Assembly (NCBI GenBank): GCA_963701815.1
Contig: CAVPBN010000018.1
Span: 1 to 64,000, forward strand
Length of the DNA: 64,000 nucleotides
Source of the DNA: AP-15 sp963701815
GTDB lineage: Bacteria > Pseudomonadota > Alphaproteobacteria > ATCC43930 > CGMCC-115725
Direction of reading: 5' to 3'
Of this stretch, positions 19,006-29,263 are shown one piece after another (the first letter of the stretch is position 1; each line of letters opens with the position of its first letter). The notes under the pieces are model-generated. The model made no database searches, was not told the DNA's origin, and saw nothing but the letters and a program-made list of their open reading frames with translations. Both the position numbers and the translations under genes were made by a program.

Positions 19006-19443
19006 TTGTCTCTCTTGATCAAGGACGCCAACACGACAATCCAGTCGCTCTCGACTTGTCTCGATGGCGGCGGCAATCTGGTGCCTGTTCATCTTCCCGC
19101 CGCGGTCACGGGCGGCGTGGCAACGCCGATCAGCAGCGCAGCGCCGTTGCCGGTAATCAATGCGGCGGGGGCCGCAGCCCTCGACGGCAGCGGCGCGGTG
19201 GCGGTCGGTGGCATGGCCCAGACCATATTCGGGGGTGTGGTGCCGATCAGCGGCTATCTGATCGCCAACAATTCCACGGCCATGCTCTACGTTTCGGATG
19301 CCGGCAGTGCGACCGAGGGAGGGGCCTCGATTCCGGTCGCGCAAGGCAGCGTGTTCGTTACCCCCTCCGGGTATCGGCCGGCTGGTCCGGTTAGTCTGTA
19401 TGGCGGGACGACCGGGCAGGCATTCGCGGCCCGGCGGTGGTAA
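19006..19443 (+). CDS. phage tail-fibre/structural-like protein
   Basis: This 145-residue protein of Ala/Gly/Ser-rich beta composition starts MSLLIKDANTTIQSL and ends GPVSLYGGTTGQAFAARRW. Such ends are typical of virion-associated proteins in alphaproteobacterial prophages. TTG at 19006 is chosen because AAGGAGG lies 6 bases upstream; the upstream frame is unrelated. It has no signal peptide and one Cys. Its stop overlaps the next start (TAATG at 19441-19445), so the two genes are translationally coupled. Confidence 0.7.
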   Translation: MSLLIKDANTTIQSLSTCLDGGGNLVPVHLPAAVTGGVATPISSAAPLPVINAAGAAALDGSGAVAVGGMAQTIFGGVVPISGYLIANNSTAMLYVSDAGSATEGGASIPVAQGSVFVTPSGYRPAGPVSLYGGTTGQAFAARRW

Positions 19444-21656
19444 TGAAGACATTGCTGCGCGTCGCCGCATTCATTTTCGGCATTGGGATCGCGCCGCCTG
19501 TTTATGCGCAGTCGCCGGGCAGCTTTTCGACCCTGTCGACAACCGGGACGACGACGCTCGGCGGCGATGCGCTGGTATGCTCGGGCCGACCGTGGATCGA
19601 TGTCCGCTGCCCCGGCATGGCCGGGGGCGCGGTTGGCGACGACAGCCATGACGATACTGCGGCGATCAAGGCGACGATTGCCGCCGCGGTGGCCGGCGGC
19701 TTTCCGGTACAGTTCCCGGCCGGGACTTACAAAGTCACCTCCCAGATCGCGATCGATTATGCCGGCCAGGCCCCGAACGGCTTTCGCCTGATCTCGCGAG
19801 GCGCCAGGATCGACGGTCGCACAATCGCGTCCGGACCGGTCTTGCAGGTCGAGTGCTCCGGCGGCACCGTGTCGAGCCCGACCAACTGCTTCTATTTCAA
19901 AGAAGAAGGCAGTCTTTTCGTCGACGCAGCGACGCCGGCCTACGCTGTGGCGATAGGCAAAGCCGATTTTTCCGACGCGCAGAATTCGCTCAAGATCGAC
20001 CATTTGCTGGTCAACAACGCCTCGACCGCACCGGCTGCCGGCGGCTGCCAATTCAACTATTTGCTCGATGCCGATATCTATGCCGTGTGCGACAGCGCCG
20101 GGGGCGCCGCCGGCATGGCCTTTGAACAGACGCAGTTCTCGCGGATCTCCGGCGCCGGCAGCGCCGCGGCGACCGGCGGGCGGGGCATCGTACTCGAAGG
20201 CGGGTACGATTTCTCGAACACGTTCTCCGGCCTCGATCTCGAAGTCTCACCGATCTGCCTGTCGATCACCTTCCCACATAACGGGCTCAACACCTTCGTC
20301 TCGCCGTTTTTCAACTGCGTTACCGCGGTCAATGCGACAGCGAGCATCGGCAATACGCTGATCAACCCGAACTACGGCGGCGCGGTGATCAATTACGGGC
20401 CGGTATCGACAGGGGTCGCCGTGCTGGGATCGGGCTCGCGCTCGGCTTGGCTGTTCCCGACATCGGCGAATTATACCGCAGCACCGATAGACGACGGACT
20501 TTCGGTTTCGTCCTACGACGCGCCCGGCTCATCGATGAACGTGACCCTACCGCCGGTGGCCTCGATCAACCCCGGCTGGTCGATGGGGTTCGCCACCGAC
20601 AACGGTAAAGGGATGGTCGTGACGGCGCCGGACAGCGCGCGCATCCTGTCGGGCGCCAAGAACCAAATGTCGATGACGATGCCGCCAAGCCCCTACGAAT
20701 ATGTCCGGCTGCAGGCCGACGGCAACAATTGGCGGGTAGTGTCTTCGACGCGGAACACCCGGCTCGGGATGGGCTGGGAGCCGCCGCCCTGGCCCTCGAA
20801 CTGGCTCTACCCGTCCACCTCGGGCTATGCCGCGACCCTCGCCGACAACGGCAACGTCGTGTCGAGCTACGGCAGTTCGGCGGGCCTCGCCGTGACCCTG
20901 CCGCCGACCACGGCGCTGCCGGATGGCTGGAGCATGGGCTTTGCGACCGACAACTCAAAGCCGCTGAGCATTCAAGTCAATGGCGTCGAGGGCGGTCACA
21001 TCGTTTGGCCCGGCAGCGGAGCGTCGTCGACCGCCCTCTCAATGGCCGCCACCAATCAGGGCGCGTACGAGTTCGCCGTGCTGGCTTACGACGGATCGGG
21101 CAATTTCCGGGTGGTCAATGCAACGCCCGCGACGGCGCAGGCGATCGGCATGATCGGAGCGGCGTCAATCAGCCATTGGAGCTTTCCGGCGGTCAGCGCT
21201 TACAGCGCAGGTGTGGCCGATAACGGCAATGTCGTGTCGAATTACAACAGTCCGCTGTCCTACATGGCGGTGACGCTGCCTTCGACCGCGGGGCTTCCGA
21301 TGGGCTGGACCATCGGGCTCGCGACCGATAACGACAAAACGATGTCCGTTCAGGTCAACGGCAGCGCCGGCGGATCGATACTCGAACCAGCGCGCGGCGG
21401 AGTGTCGTCGGGGTCGATCACCCTGGGCACCGGCCAGAATTATGAATATCTGCAACTTCAGTTCGACGGCAGTAATTTCCGCGTAGTATCGGCAACGCCG
21501 CAAACGATGAACAATCTCGGCGGCCTGATTTCACCCGGCACTCCGGCTACGAGTTCGGCCACCTGCAATACCGGGCAGCTGCAGGCCGACAGCAATTATA
21601 TCTACGTATGCACCGCACCGAATTCATGGAAACGCACGGCGCTCGGTGCGTTCTGA
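19443..21656 (+). CDS. exported spike-like protein, pectate-lyase-type beta helix plus three tandem repeats
   Basis: This 737-residue protein begins with a Sec signal peptide (MKTLLRVAAFIFGIGIAPPV..., cleavage after VYAQ). Residues about 45-330 look like a right-handed beta helix of the pectate-lyase-3 type, starting with a short DDTAAIKATIAAA helix and FPAGTYKVTS, the usual opening of phage depolymerase spikes. Three tandem repeats of about 110 residues follow, then the tail CNTGQLQADSNYIYVC. The mature part has ten cysteines. A polysaccharide-binding or -degrading spike is likely. An N-terminal signal peptide is unusual for a virion protein and implies export to the periplasm or cell surface. 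Confidence 0.75.
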   Translation: MKTLLRVAAFIFGIGIAPPVYAQSPGSFSTLSTTGTTTLGGDALVCSGRPWIDVRCPGMAGGAVGDDSHDDTAAIKATIAAAVAGGFPVQFPAGTYKVTSQIAIDYAGQAPNGFRLISRGARIDGRTIASGPVLQVECSGGTVSSPTNCFYFKEEGSLFVDAATPAYAVAIGKADFSDAQNSLKIDHLLVNNASTAPAAGGCQFNYLLDADIYAVCDSAGGAAGMAFEQTQFSRISGAGSAAATGGRGIVLEGGYDFSNTFSGLDLEVSPICLSITFPHNGLNTFVSPFFNCVTAVNATASIGNTLINPNYGGAVINYGPVSTGVAVLGSGSRSAWLFPTSANYTAAPIDDGLSVSSYDAPGSSMNVTLPPVASINPGWSMGFATDNGKGMVVTAPDSARILSGAKNQMSMTMPPSPYEYVRLQADGNNWRVVSSTRNTRLGMGWEPPPWPSNWLYPSTSGYAATLADNGNVVSSYGSSAGLAVTLPPTTALPDGWSMGFATDNSKPLSIQVNGVEGGHIVWPGSGASSTALSMAATNQGAYEFAVLAYDGSGNFRVVNATPATAQAIGMIGAASISHWSFPAVSAYSAGVADNGNVVSNYNSPLSYMAVTLPSTAGLPMGWTIGLATDNDKTMSVQVNGSAGGSILEPARGGVSSGSITLGTGQNYEYLQLQFDGSNFRVVSATPQTMNNLGGLISPGTPATSSATCNTGQLQADSNYIYVCTAPNSWKRTALGAF
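20448..21515 (+). repeat. three tandem in-frame repeats of about 330 bases
   Basis: Units start at 20448 (WLFPTSANY), 20802 (WLYPSTSGY) and 21177 (WSFPAVSAY). Each contains a DNG/DDG..VSSY segment, a VTLP strand, GWSMGFATDN or GWTIGLATDN, and FRVVxxTP near the end. The third diverges most. They encode a repeated beta-rich binding domain in the spike-like protein. Confidence 0.8.
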
Positions 21657-21822
21657 GAGCTGTTGGCGAAGAGACGCAAATCGGGGCGAACAGAACCTTC
21701 CTCTTCGAACAGCCGTGAGATCGGCGACGGCGGATGCAGCGATCGTTCGGTTCCTCCTGAAATCCAATTCAAGGCGACAACATGCATGCTGATCCGGCTG
21801 GTACGGCGCCGAAAGCTTTCTC

Positions 21823-23161
21823 ATGGCCAAACGGCCCCAAAACGCACCTCGGATCGATATGATGCCTCGGCCTGGCAGCGGGCGAGCGTCGCTTGCCACT
21901 TACACCTGGGGCGGATTCAGTCTGCAACCCAGTGTCTCCGAAGCCGTATCCCGGCCCGACCACGGCATTTTTTCACCTGGCGATCCCCTGGCGCCGCCGG
22001 AGCCGGAGCTGGTGCGACAGTGGAATTTTCCGGTTGGTTACAATTCGATCTACACACCCCGTTCATACGAGGCAATCGGCTTTCATGAACTTCGCGCACT
22101 GGCCGAGAACCATGACATTACCCGCCTTGCGATCGAGACGCGCAAAGACCAGATCGAAAAGCTCGACTGGGTAATCAGGCCGCGCAAAGAAAAAGAACCC
22201 TCAGCCGATGCACATTCGCGCATCGACCGAGTGACCGAGTTCTGGTGCAAGCCCGATGGCGAGCAGCCGTTCAATACGTGGTTGCGCGCCGCCCTCGAAG
22301 ACCTCCTCGTGCTCGACGCGCCGACTTTCGAGGTGCGCCGTAACCGTGGAGGCGGCATTATCGGCCTCGATATTGTCGACGGCTCGACAATCAAGGTGCT
22401 GATCGACGAAACCGGGCGTCGGCCAAAGCCGCCGCTGCCGGCTTACGAACAGGTGATCCATGGTCGTCCATGGCGGCTGTTGACGTCCGACCAGCTTCTT
22501 TACCTCCCGCGCAACAAGCGCTCGCACAAGGCTTATGGGTTCGGACCGTGCGAGCAGATCGTCATGACCATCAATATCGGCCTTCGCCGCCAAGTCATGC
22601 AGCTGCAGCATTTTACCGAAGGCAATGTCCCGCCCGGGTTGCTCAACGCACCGGAGGGTTGGAATGCGGAGCAGATCCGCCAGTTTCAGGAATGGTTCGA
22701 ACTCGATTCTTGCCGGCAACACCGGAAGCCGCACTCGGCTCCTTTGGGCTCCGACCGGGACCAAATACCAGGCTTTCAAGGAGCCGCCGTATAAGGACGA
22801 ATTCGACGAGTGGCTGGCCCGGATCGTTTGTTACGCCTTTTCGCTGCCGCCGACCGCCTTTACCCCGCAAGTCAACCGAGCGACGGCCCAGGAAGCCCAG
22901 GAAGCTGCTCTCGAAGAGGGGCTTGCGCCGCTGGCGGGATGGGTCAAACGCCTTGTCGACGGCATTATTCAGGACCGTATGGGTCATACCGATCTGGAAT
23001 TTATTTGGACCGACATGAGGTCGACGGACCCGAAGGATCAGGCCACGATCCTCGATACTTATGTCAAAGCCGGGATCTATGCGCCAAATGAGGCGCGCTA
23101 CATTCTGGGGCTCGGGCCGGTAGCGGGTGGCGATCAACTGGCATCTCTAACGTCTCGATAA
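21823..23161 (+). CDS. phage portal protein (frame break near 22701)
   Basis: The portal forms the dodecameric ring at the capsid vertex for DNA passage. After removing one A (TTCGAACTCG near 22701) the protein is about 445 residues and continuous: FPVGYNSIYTPRSYEAIGFH, EKLDWVIRPR, RSHKAYGFGPCEQI, WAPTGTKYQAF, ARIVCYAFSLPP, and PNEARYILGLGP. The C-terminus stops soon after GLGPVAGGDQ, earlier than relatives, which usually carry a further 30-50 residues. An AT-rich spacer follows. The order portal, protease, capsid is kept, but an 8-kb cassette sits between portal and protease. Confidence 0.85.
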
Positions 23162-23349
23162 TGCAGCGCCTCTGGGCTGCGTCCTTTCCAAACAGAGATA
23201 CCAGGAAAGATCAAGATTTCAAATAATCAAAGGTCTGCCTGAATATCCAGTTGTTATCGTATTTATGTTTAAGAATAAGTGACAGGGCCGTTCACTACAT
23301 AATCGGTGCTGGATCAGCCGAAGTCAGACAGGGATCAAAGGAGCCCTCT

Positions 23350-24458
23350 ATGAGCGTATTGCCATCGGATATCGTCGTCTACGGCAGTGCGCGGATGCCC
23401 GAGGCGGACGCCGTCACGGTCGGCGGGGCGGTCGATTTCACCCGCCGCGTCGCCTTTTACGACATCAGCCCGTCCGGCACGATGGACGCGATCAGCTCGG
23501 CCTCGGGCGACACCGCGATCGAAGATCACGGTCTACGGCCGCGACACCACCGGCGCGATCCAGAATTACACCGCGACGCTCAACGGGCAGAGCTGGGTCA
23601 CCGGCTCGCAGAGCTTCGAGCGGCTGCTCTACGCCGCATTGACCGGGGCCAGCGCCAACGGCCCGGTCGCGGATCCCGGAGGCACCCCGGCGACCGGCGA
23701 CGTGTGTCTCGGCTCGCACAACTGCGTCGTGCCCTCGGGTGCGGTCACCACCGACGTGACGATCCACACCGCGCAGACCGGCTCGGCGCAGCATTCGGGC
23801 GTGACCCCGGCATTGTTCAAATTGCAGGCCGGCGACGGCGCGAGCGTGGCGGCCGGGCAGATCATCTGGACCAAGGGCGGCACCGGGCCGAACCAGTTGC
23901 GCCAGATCATCGCCGTCTCGGGCTACGGCACCGATGTGGTCGCGGTCAACCGCGATTGGGGGACGCTGCCCGACAATACGACCACCTACAAGGTCGTCGA
24001 GGGCATGCTGTTCGAGATCCTGCCCAATGCGGTGACCGCTATCGTCCGCGCCTTTTCGACCGCGGCGGCCGATGTGCCGTCGGGCTCGCAGCGCGTCTTT
24101 TACGAAAAGGTCTTTGCGGTCAACAACAACACCGCGACGGCCCTGACCGGGGCGCAGATCGAGATCGCCAGCGAGACGCCGAGCCTGCCGGCCGGGGCCT
24201 TGCTGGATATCGCGCTGTGCACCGCATTGAACGACACGAACACCACGACCAATCGGCAGACCGCACCCGCCTCCGGGGCCGGCTCGTTCGTGACCCAGCC
24301 CGCGCTCGTCAATGTGCCGGGCGCCGGCAATCTGACGCCGGGTGCGGCGCCGAACAGCGCCGGGTGCGATGGGGATTTGGATGCGGCTGACGCTGCCCGC
24401 CGGGACCGCGGCGTACAAAGGCTCGGCCGATCTTCGCGCGCAGGGAACGACGACGTGA
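23350..24458 (+). CDS. phage virion-associated protein (two frame breaks)
   Basis: This protein of about 368 residues after correcting +1 indels near 23521 and 24362 starts MSVLPSDIVVYGSARMPEAD and contains GSQSFERLLYAAL, FKLQAGDGASVAAGQIIWT, VFYEKVFAVNNNT, and a C-terminal LTLPAGTAAYKGSADLRAQG. It has no signal peptide. Similar proteins of unknown role occur beside structural genes of alphaproteobacterial prophages. AAGGAG precedes ATG at 23350. Its stop is one base before the next start, beginning the exported cassette. A structural role, perhaps baseplate or decoration, is inference. Confidence 0.6.
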
Positions 24459-24459
24459 A

Positions 24460-24648
24460 ATGCGCGCGCTCGGTATCGCGCTGCTGACCGTGGCATTGAC
24501 TTTTAAGTCAATGCCGATCCTGGCGGGTAGTTCGAGCCCCGGCACGATCTTCACAGTGCGGCAATGCCTGGTCCCGACCCCGGGTCAGGATTTGTTGGTC
24601 GGGTCGGGTGGCGGATGCCTGTTCGCCGCCGGGCCTTATCCGGGCTGA
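24460..24648 (+). CDS. small exported protein
   Basis: This 62-residue protein has a Sec-type signal peptide (MRALGIALLTVALTFKSMPI, cleavage after ILA) and a mature part of about 39 residues with two cysteines (RQCLVP, GGGCLFAAG). It starts one base after the previous stop, indicating coupling. I do not recognise it. The short glycine-rich mature chain could form one disulfide loop in the periplasm. Confidence 0.55.
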   Translation: MRALGIALLTVALTFKSMPILAGSSSPGTIFTVRQCLVPTPGQDLLVGSGGGCLFAAGPYPG

Positions 24649-24699
24649 CCGCAGCGGGCCGAGCGTTACTTCGGCTGTTTCCTTAAACAGAGGTCTCGC

Positions 24700-26358
24700 A
24701 TGAGAAAATCGCGCTGCGTCGCGCTCGCGGCGGGGCTTTTGCTTGCCCTGACCGGCCATGCCTGGGCCGGGCTGTTCCCGAACCAGCTCGGGACGGCGTC
24801 GGTAAATTCGTCCGGCGACATCGTTACGATCTGGCAATCGACCGCGCCCCTGAAGCAGGAGACGCTCGGGACGCTCGGCGCCTGGCTCGATGGCCTCGCC
24901 GACCCGCTCGCCAACAAGACGATCGATTGCTCGCTCAACACCTGCCTGAACGTGCCCCCATCGGCGCTCAATGGTGGTTCGGGGGCCTCGTCGTCGACGT
25001 TCTGGCGCGGCGATGGGACGTGGGCCACACCGCCCGCAAGCGTCAACGGCTACCCCGCGGGGGCCGTCCAAACGGCGAACTACACACTTGTCGCCGGCGA
25101 CGCATCCACCACGGTCCCGGTGAATTGCGCCACGGCGCTGTGCACCGTGACGATGCCGCTCAGCACGGGCAGCGTCTTCTCTGCCGGATCGGCCGTTTAC
25201 ATCGCAAACATCTCGACCGCGACGCCGATTTTGCCGGTCGGCACTGCGACAAGCAATTCGAGTTGTGCGGTCACCAGTTGCACCAGCTCGACTTCGACGT
25301 TCACGCAAACGGCACAGCATGATCTGATCGTTATTACCATCCTTTATTGCCAGGACAGCGGCTGCAGCGCGCCGACCACTTCGCCGGCGCATGTTACCGG
25401 GATAAGCGACACTTTCGGGAATTCATGTGCGCTGGTTTCGGGCGCGATCGGGCATGGCGCCAGCGGTTCGGGCAACAGCGGCTCGATGGAAATCTGGCAG
25501 TGCCCGAACACGACGAACCATACCGGCAGCGACACCTTTACGGTCAATTATTCGGCGACGGTCTGGTATGGAACGCCGACCCTTTCGGAGTATTCCGGCG
25601 CCGCGCTGTCGTCTCCGGGCGAGGCGGGAAATACAGCCTCGGGCAGTTCGACGACGCCCAGCGTTGCGACCAACGGAGATACCACGGTGCGCGGCGATCT
25701 GGTGCTGGCCGACGAGGTCCAGCCGGTATTGCACGCCACCCCGGCGCAGAGCGCCCTGGCGTCGGGTTCATCCGGCGGTTTCCAGATCGTCAACGGGGCG
25801 ACGACCTACACGAACAATTTTACGCTGAGCAGCAGCGAACCGTGGGTCGCCGCCATCGCGGCATTCAAGCCGGCGGTTGCGGCCAGCTATGTCTATGTCT
25901 GCCCGACATCCGGTTCGACCATCTACGGCCTGCCGACTTCGACCGCACTCTGCGCCGGCGGCGTGGCCGGGGTTCCGTTGATGCCGGGCGCGGTGCTGCG
26001 GCTGGCATCGGACGCATCCAACAATTACCTTGCGGCGCTGACCTCGACCGGCACAATCGGCCTCGACGACGTGACCGGCCCGACCTTCACGCCGAACCTC
26101 CTGAGCTGCTATAAAACCACGGTATTACTGAACAACCTGGTTGCCCAGACGGTGACGATCCCGGCCGGTCTGCCGACGGGCTGCACCTTAAACATGATCC
26201 AGGGCGGTGCACAGACCGTGGCGATCGCCGCGGGAACCGGCATGTATCCCCAATCATTCAACGGCAATCTGCACTCGGGCGGCCTCGGCGGGCTGTTCTT
26301 CGCTCAGATCGGCGCCGGCGGCGGCACGTTCTATATGGACGGGAGGACCGCGCCATGA
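24700..26358 (+). CDS. exported tail-fibre-like protein
   Basis: This 552-residue protein has a strong signal peptide (MRKSRCVALAAGLLLALTGH, cleavage after AWA). The mature chain opens LFPNQLGTASVNSSGDI. Near residue 100 it has the SGASSSTFWRGDGTWATPP motif that is typical of phage tail fibres. The rest is Thr/Ser-rich beta sequence with fourteen cysteines, many in closely spaced pairs. The stop overlaps the next start (ATGA, 26355-26358). A fibre-type protein with a signal peptide and many paired cysteines suggests folding in an oxidising compartment. Confidence 0.7.
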   Translation: MRKSRCVALAAGLLLALTGHAWAGLFPNQLGTASVNSSGDIVTIWQSTAPLKQETLGTLGAWLDGLADPLANKTIDCSLNTCLNVPPSALNGGSGASSSTFWRGDGTWATPPASVNGYPAGAVQTANYTLVAGDASTTVPVNCATALCTVTMPLSTGSVFSAGSAVYIANISTATPILPVGTATSNSSCAVTSCTSSTSTFTQTAQHDLIVITILYCQDSGCSAPTTSPAHVTGISDTFGNSCALVSGAIGHGASGSGNSGSMEIWQCPNTTNHTGSDTFTVNYSATVWYGTPTLSEYSGAALSSPGEAGNTASGSSTTPSVATNGDTTVRGDLVLADEVQPVLHATPAQSALASGSSGGFQIVNGATTYTNNFTLSSSEPWVAAIAAFKPAVAASYVYVCPTSGSTIYGLPTSTALCAGGVAGVPLMPGAVLRLASDASNNYLAALTSTGTIGLDDVTGPTFTPNLLSCYKTTVLLNNLVAQTVTIPAGLPTGCTLNMIQGGAQTVAIAAGTGMYPQSFNGNLHSGGLGGLFFAQIGAGGGTFYMDGRTAP

Positions 26359-27786
26359 GCCGGCTGCGTTCCGCATTCATTATCGCCGGGTTGCTGCTTT
26401 GCTTCTCGGGCTCGCTTGCGTTTGCCTTCGGGCCGCTGTGGGGCGGCAATACCACGGTCACCCCCGGATGTTCGCCGCCGGCGCGGCTCGCGAACCTGCC
26501 GCGGCACTTCATGGTCGGCCTACAGAGCACCACCAGCGCGGCCGGGTCTATGGCCGGCATGGGCGTGCCGTGGGACGTGGCCTACGAATATGTGAACGGT
26601 CCGGTCAACCTGGCTAACAGCCCGGCCTGCAACAATGGCGGCTGGCAGACCTTCGAGACGTCGCCGAACGGCTGCGGCTCGTTCGTCTCACACTTTCTGA
26701 CGACCTTTCAGCCGCTCGGCTACGTCGTCCTGTTCACCTATTACGTGGCCGAAGTCAGCGACGGCTTTGCCGGCGGCCAGGAAGTCAACTGGCTCAACGG
26801 CTCGACCAGCGGCGTCTCGAACACGACCTGGTATTTCAACGACTACGTAAGGATGCTGCAGTTCATCCAGACCTATGGGTCCGGCGCTCCGGTCATCGTC
26901 CACATCGAACCGGACATGAACGGCTTTCTGCAAAACTCGGGCTATACCGCCACCTCGTCGATGCCGAACATCTCGGCCTATGCCGGCCCCGACGGATTTT
27001 CGCTGGGCGCGTTGCCCAATAATCTGTCCGGGCTCTATCAGGCTTATGTCGCGCTGCGCAATCACTACGCGCCGAACGTGATCCTGATGTGGCAGTTCAC
27101 GCAATGGGCGGGCAGCGGCGGCGGCCTACAGCCCGACACTAAACCCAAGCATTGCGGTGTCGGCCGGCAACGTGGTTGCCGCGTGGTACAACAGTATGTT
27201 CGCCGGCACCGGCTACGCCTTCGACCTGGCGAACTTCGAATTCTCCGACATGGACAGTGCGTTTTATAAACTTTACTGCCCGGCCAACAGCTCGCCGATG
27301 CGCGAATGGTACAATCTCGCGGCTTTCTCGAACCTCGCGACCTGGGTCGGGACAATTCATACGGCGATCGGGTTGCCGTTCATCGGCTGGCAGATCCCGA
27401 GCGGCAACACGGTGTACGACACCGAAAACAATTCTGTTCCGTTGAAATACGGCGGTCATTTTCAGGACGATCGGGCGCAATACCTGCTGCAGCCGGGTAA
27501 TCCCTACCTGTCGAATTACACGAATGCCGGGGTAATAGCCGCGCTGTTCGCACAAGACCAGCAATGGCCGGGCGCGCAATGCAACTCTGCTGCGAGCGGG
27601 ACCGCCGTGTACGACTACGCCGGCGACGGCATCTCGAACCCCGCCCCGATCGGCATCCCGAGCCAAGCGGTCGGGATCGTCCCCGGCAACAGCACCAACA
27701 ACACGACATCGCTCTATGCCGACGACGATGGCGGCTATATCCGGCTCAACGCGCACTACGCGCAGTCGGTCGCCACCTGCCCATGA
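26355..27786 (+). CDS. exported glycoside-hydrolase-like TIM-barrel protein (frame break near 27141)
   Basis: This protein has about 476 residues after removing one A from AAA at 27141. A signal peptide (MSRLRSAFIIAGLLLCFSGS, then LAFA) is followed by strands HFMVGLQSTT, YVVLFTYYVAEVSDG, VIVHIEPDMNGFLQ, NVILMWQFTQWAG, FDLANFEFSDMD and LPFIGWQIPSGN. This alternation resembles (beta/alpha)8 glycoside hydrolases. Glu in HIEPD and Glu in ANFEFSD are candidate catalytic residues. The exact family is not recognised. The mature part has six cysteines. It is coupled by ATGA overlaps on both sides. It could act on cell-surface or capsule polysaccharide. Confidence 0.6.
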
Positions 27787-28736
27787 CGCGCCCCGACCCG
27801 AGGCTGTTCGCGGCGGGTCTTCGGATCGTCGCCGCGGCAGCCGGCCTTCTGCCTGCTCTGATCGGCGGCCCGGCCCGCGCCGGGCAGTACATCGATCAGT
27901 TCCCGGCGGCGATGACGAACTCTTCGGGCGACATCGGCGGCTCCGGAACCTCGTCCACGACTTATCGGCGCGCCGACGGCAGCTTGACCATGCCGCGATC
28001 GAGCAAGAAAACGACCTTTTCGGTGATCGGGCCGCCATCGGGTGTCTCCGCGACGGATACGGCGACAATTCAGAATGCGATCAACGCCGGGTATGGCGGA
28101 AACGCTCCGATCCGGCTCGGCGCCGGGACCTGGCAGGTCTGCGGCGGGTTGACGATCTCATTGCCGCTGCTGGTTATCGAGGCATCAAACGCGAATGACT
28201 ATCAGGAACCCGCAGTCCTCGGACACAGCCGGTCGAAGACGATTATTACCTGCACCGCCGGCCCGACTGCGCCGTACATAACCATCAGCGGTGCCTATGG
28301 GATCACGATCCGGGGGATCGCCTTCTACGGCAACGCGTCGCATCCCTGTGTCGCGTTGCTGAATTCCCACTCGGTGACGCTCGACGGAGACGGGTTTTTC
28401 TCCTGCGTCAACGGGGTGGACGACAGTTCGAACAGCGGCTCGACCTCGAGCCAGGATTTGACGGTCAAGAACAGCGTGTTCTCCGAGGCCTCGAACTGCG
28501 GGTATTACATGCACTTTTCGGGCGACAGCTTCGGCTCCGACGGCATCATCGGTCAAAACAGCGGTTTTGCGATCAACGGCACCAGCCCGACCAGCGGCAG
28601 CCAGATCTGCATGTCGGCGAGAAACCGAACGCTTCGCGCGCTTTTGCCGGCCTCGCCAACAATACGACCATGTCGGGATACATCCCTGGGCATCGTCGGT
28701 TTGCCGATCACCGCCGCGCGCCTGCTGCCGAGGTAA
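27783..28736 (+). CDS. exported beta-helix (pectate-lyase-like) protein, two compensating frame breaks
   Basis: This 317-residue protein has a signal peptide ending GGPARA and a mature start GQYIDQFPAAMTNSSGDI, which shares NSSGDI with the mature start of the 24700 protein. The middle is a right-handed beta helix: ATIQNAINAGYGG, IRLGAGTWQVCGG, YGITIRGIAFYGNASHPC, HSVTLDGDGFFSCVNG, and SSQDLTVKNSVFSEASNCGYY. Near the end one base is missing (about 28618) and one is extra (about 28685); correcting both restores an EKPNASRAFAGLANNTTMSG segment before the same stop. Six cysteines are present. It is likely a spike or surface polysaccharide-binding protein. Confidence 0.65.
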   Translation: MTRPDPRLFAAGLRIVAAAAGLLPALIGGPARAGQYIDQFPAAMTNSSGDIGGSGTSSTTYRRADGSLTMPRSSKKTTFSVIGPPSGVSATDTATIQNAINAGYGGNAPIRLGAGTWQVCGGLTISLPLLVIEASNANDYQEPAVLGHSRSKTIITCTAGPTAPYITISGAYGITIRGIAFYGNASHPCVALLNSHSVTLDGDGFFSCVNGVDDSSNSGSTSSQDLTVKNSVFSEASNCGYYMHFSGDSFGSDGIIGQNSGFAINGTSPTSGSQICMSARNRTLRALLPASPTIRPCRDTSLGIVGLPITAARLLPR

Positions 28737-28894
28737 AAAAAGGCCGATATCTGCGGATGATCTCCGGCGCGCGAGCTTTCGGGTGCGGATCAGGCAGATG
28801 GTGAGCGCCATCGGACATGGCCGCGCCGGGCTGACAGTATGCCCGGCTGAACAGCCCGGGTCGAATATCCGGCTCTGACACGGGAGGAGAAAAA

Positions 28895-29263
28895 ATGCTC
28901 GCAATGATCCGGCGCGCATTGCTGGCGCTCGGCTGGCTCTTGATGCCCGCGGCCGCATTGGCCCAGGTCGGGACCGCCGGCGTCGACCTGTCGGCGACGA
29001 TCGGCAACAGCTCGGCGCAGTGCGTCCCGGCGGTGCCGTACCGCAAATCGATGACGCTCGAAAACGTCAGCGCCACGGCGACGATCTGGTATTGCATCTC
29101 CTATTCCGGGACCTGCACCGCCGCGGCGAACACCGCCGGCTCCTACGCGATGCCGCCCGGCTCGGGGCCGTTCTACTGGCCGCCCGGCGCGGCGTTGCCC
29201 TACGCCTTTTCCTGCATCGCCACGGCGGGCTCGACGCCGCTCTCCGGGTATTACACGCAATGA
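28895..29263 (+). CDS. small exported protein with four cysteines
   Basis: This 122-residue protein starts at 28895 after GGAGGAG. The signal peptide runs MLAMIRRALLALGWLLMPAA with cleavage after ALAQ. The mature part (about 98 residues) is beta-rich: KSMTLENVSATATIWYCIS, GTCTAAANTAGSYAMPPG, and LPYAFSCIATAGSTPLSGYY. The SxxLENVS...IWYC pattern resembles small virion-surface proteins of beta-sandwich type, but I cannot name the family. The stop overlaps the next ATG (ATGA at 29260). Confidence 0.6.
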   Translation: MLAMIRRALLALGWLLMPAAALAQVGTAGVDLSATIGNSSAQCVPAVPYRKSMTLENVSATATIWYCISYSGTCTAAANTAGSYAMPPGSGPFYWPPGAALPYAFSCIATAGSTPLSGYYTQ

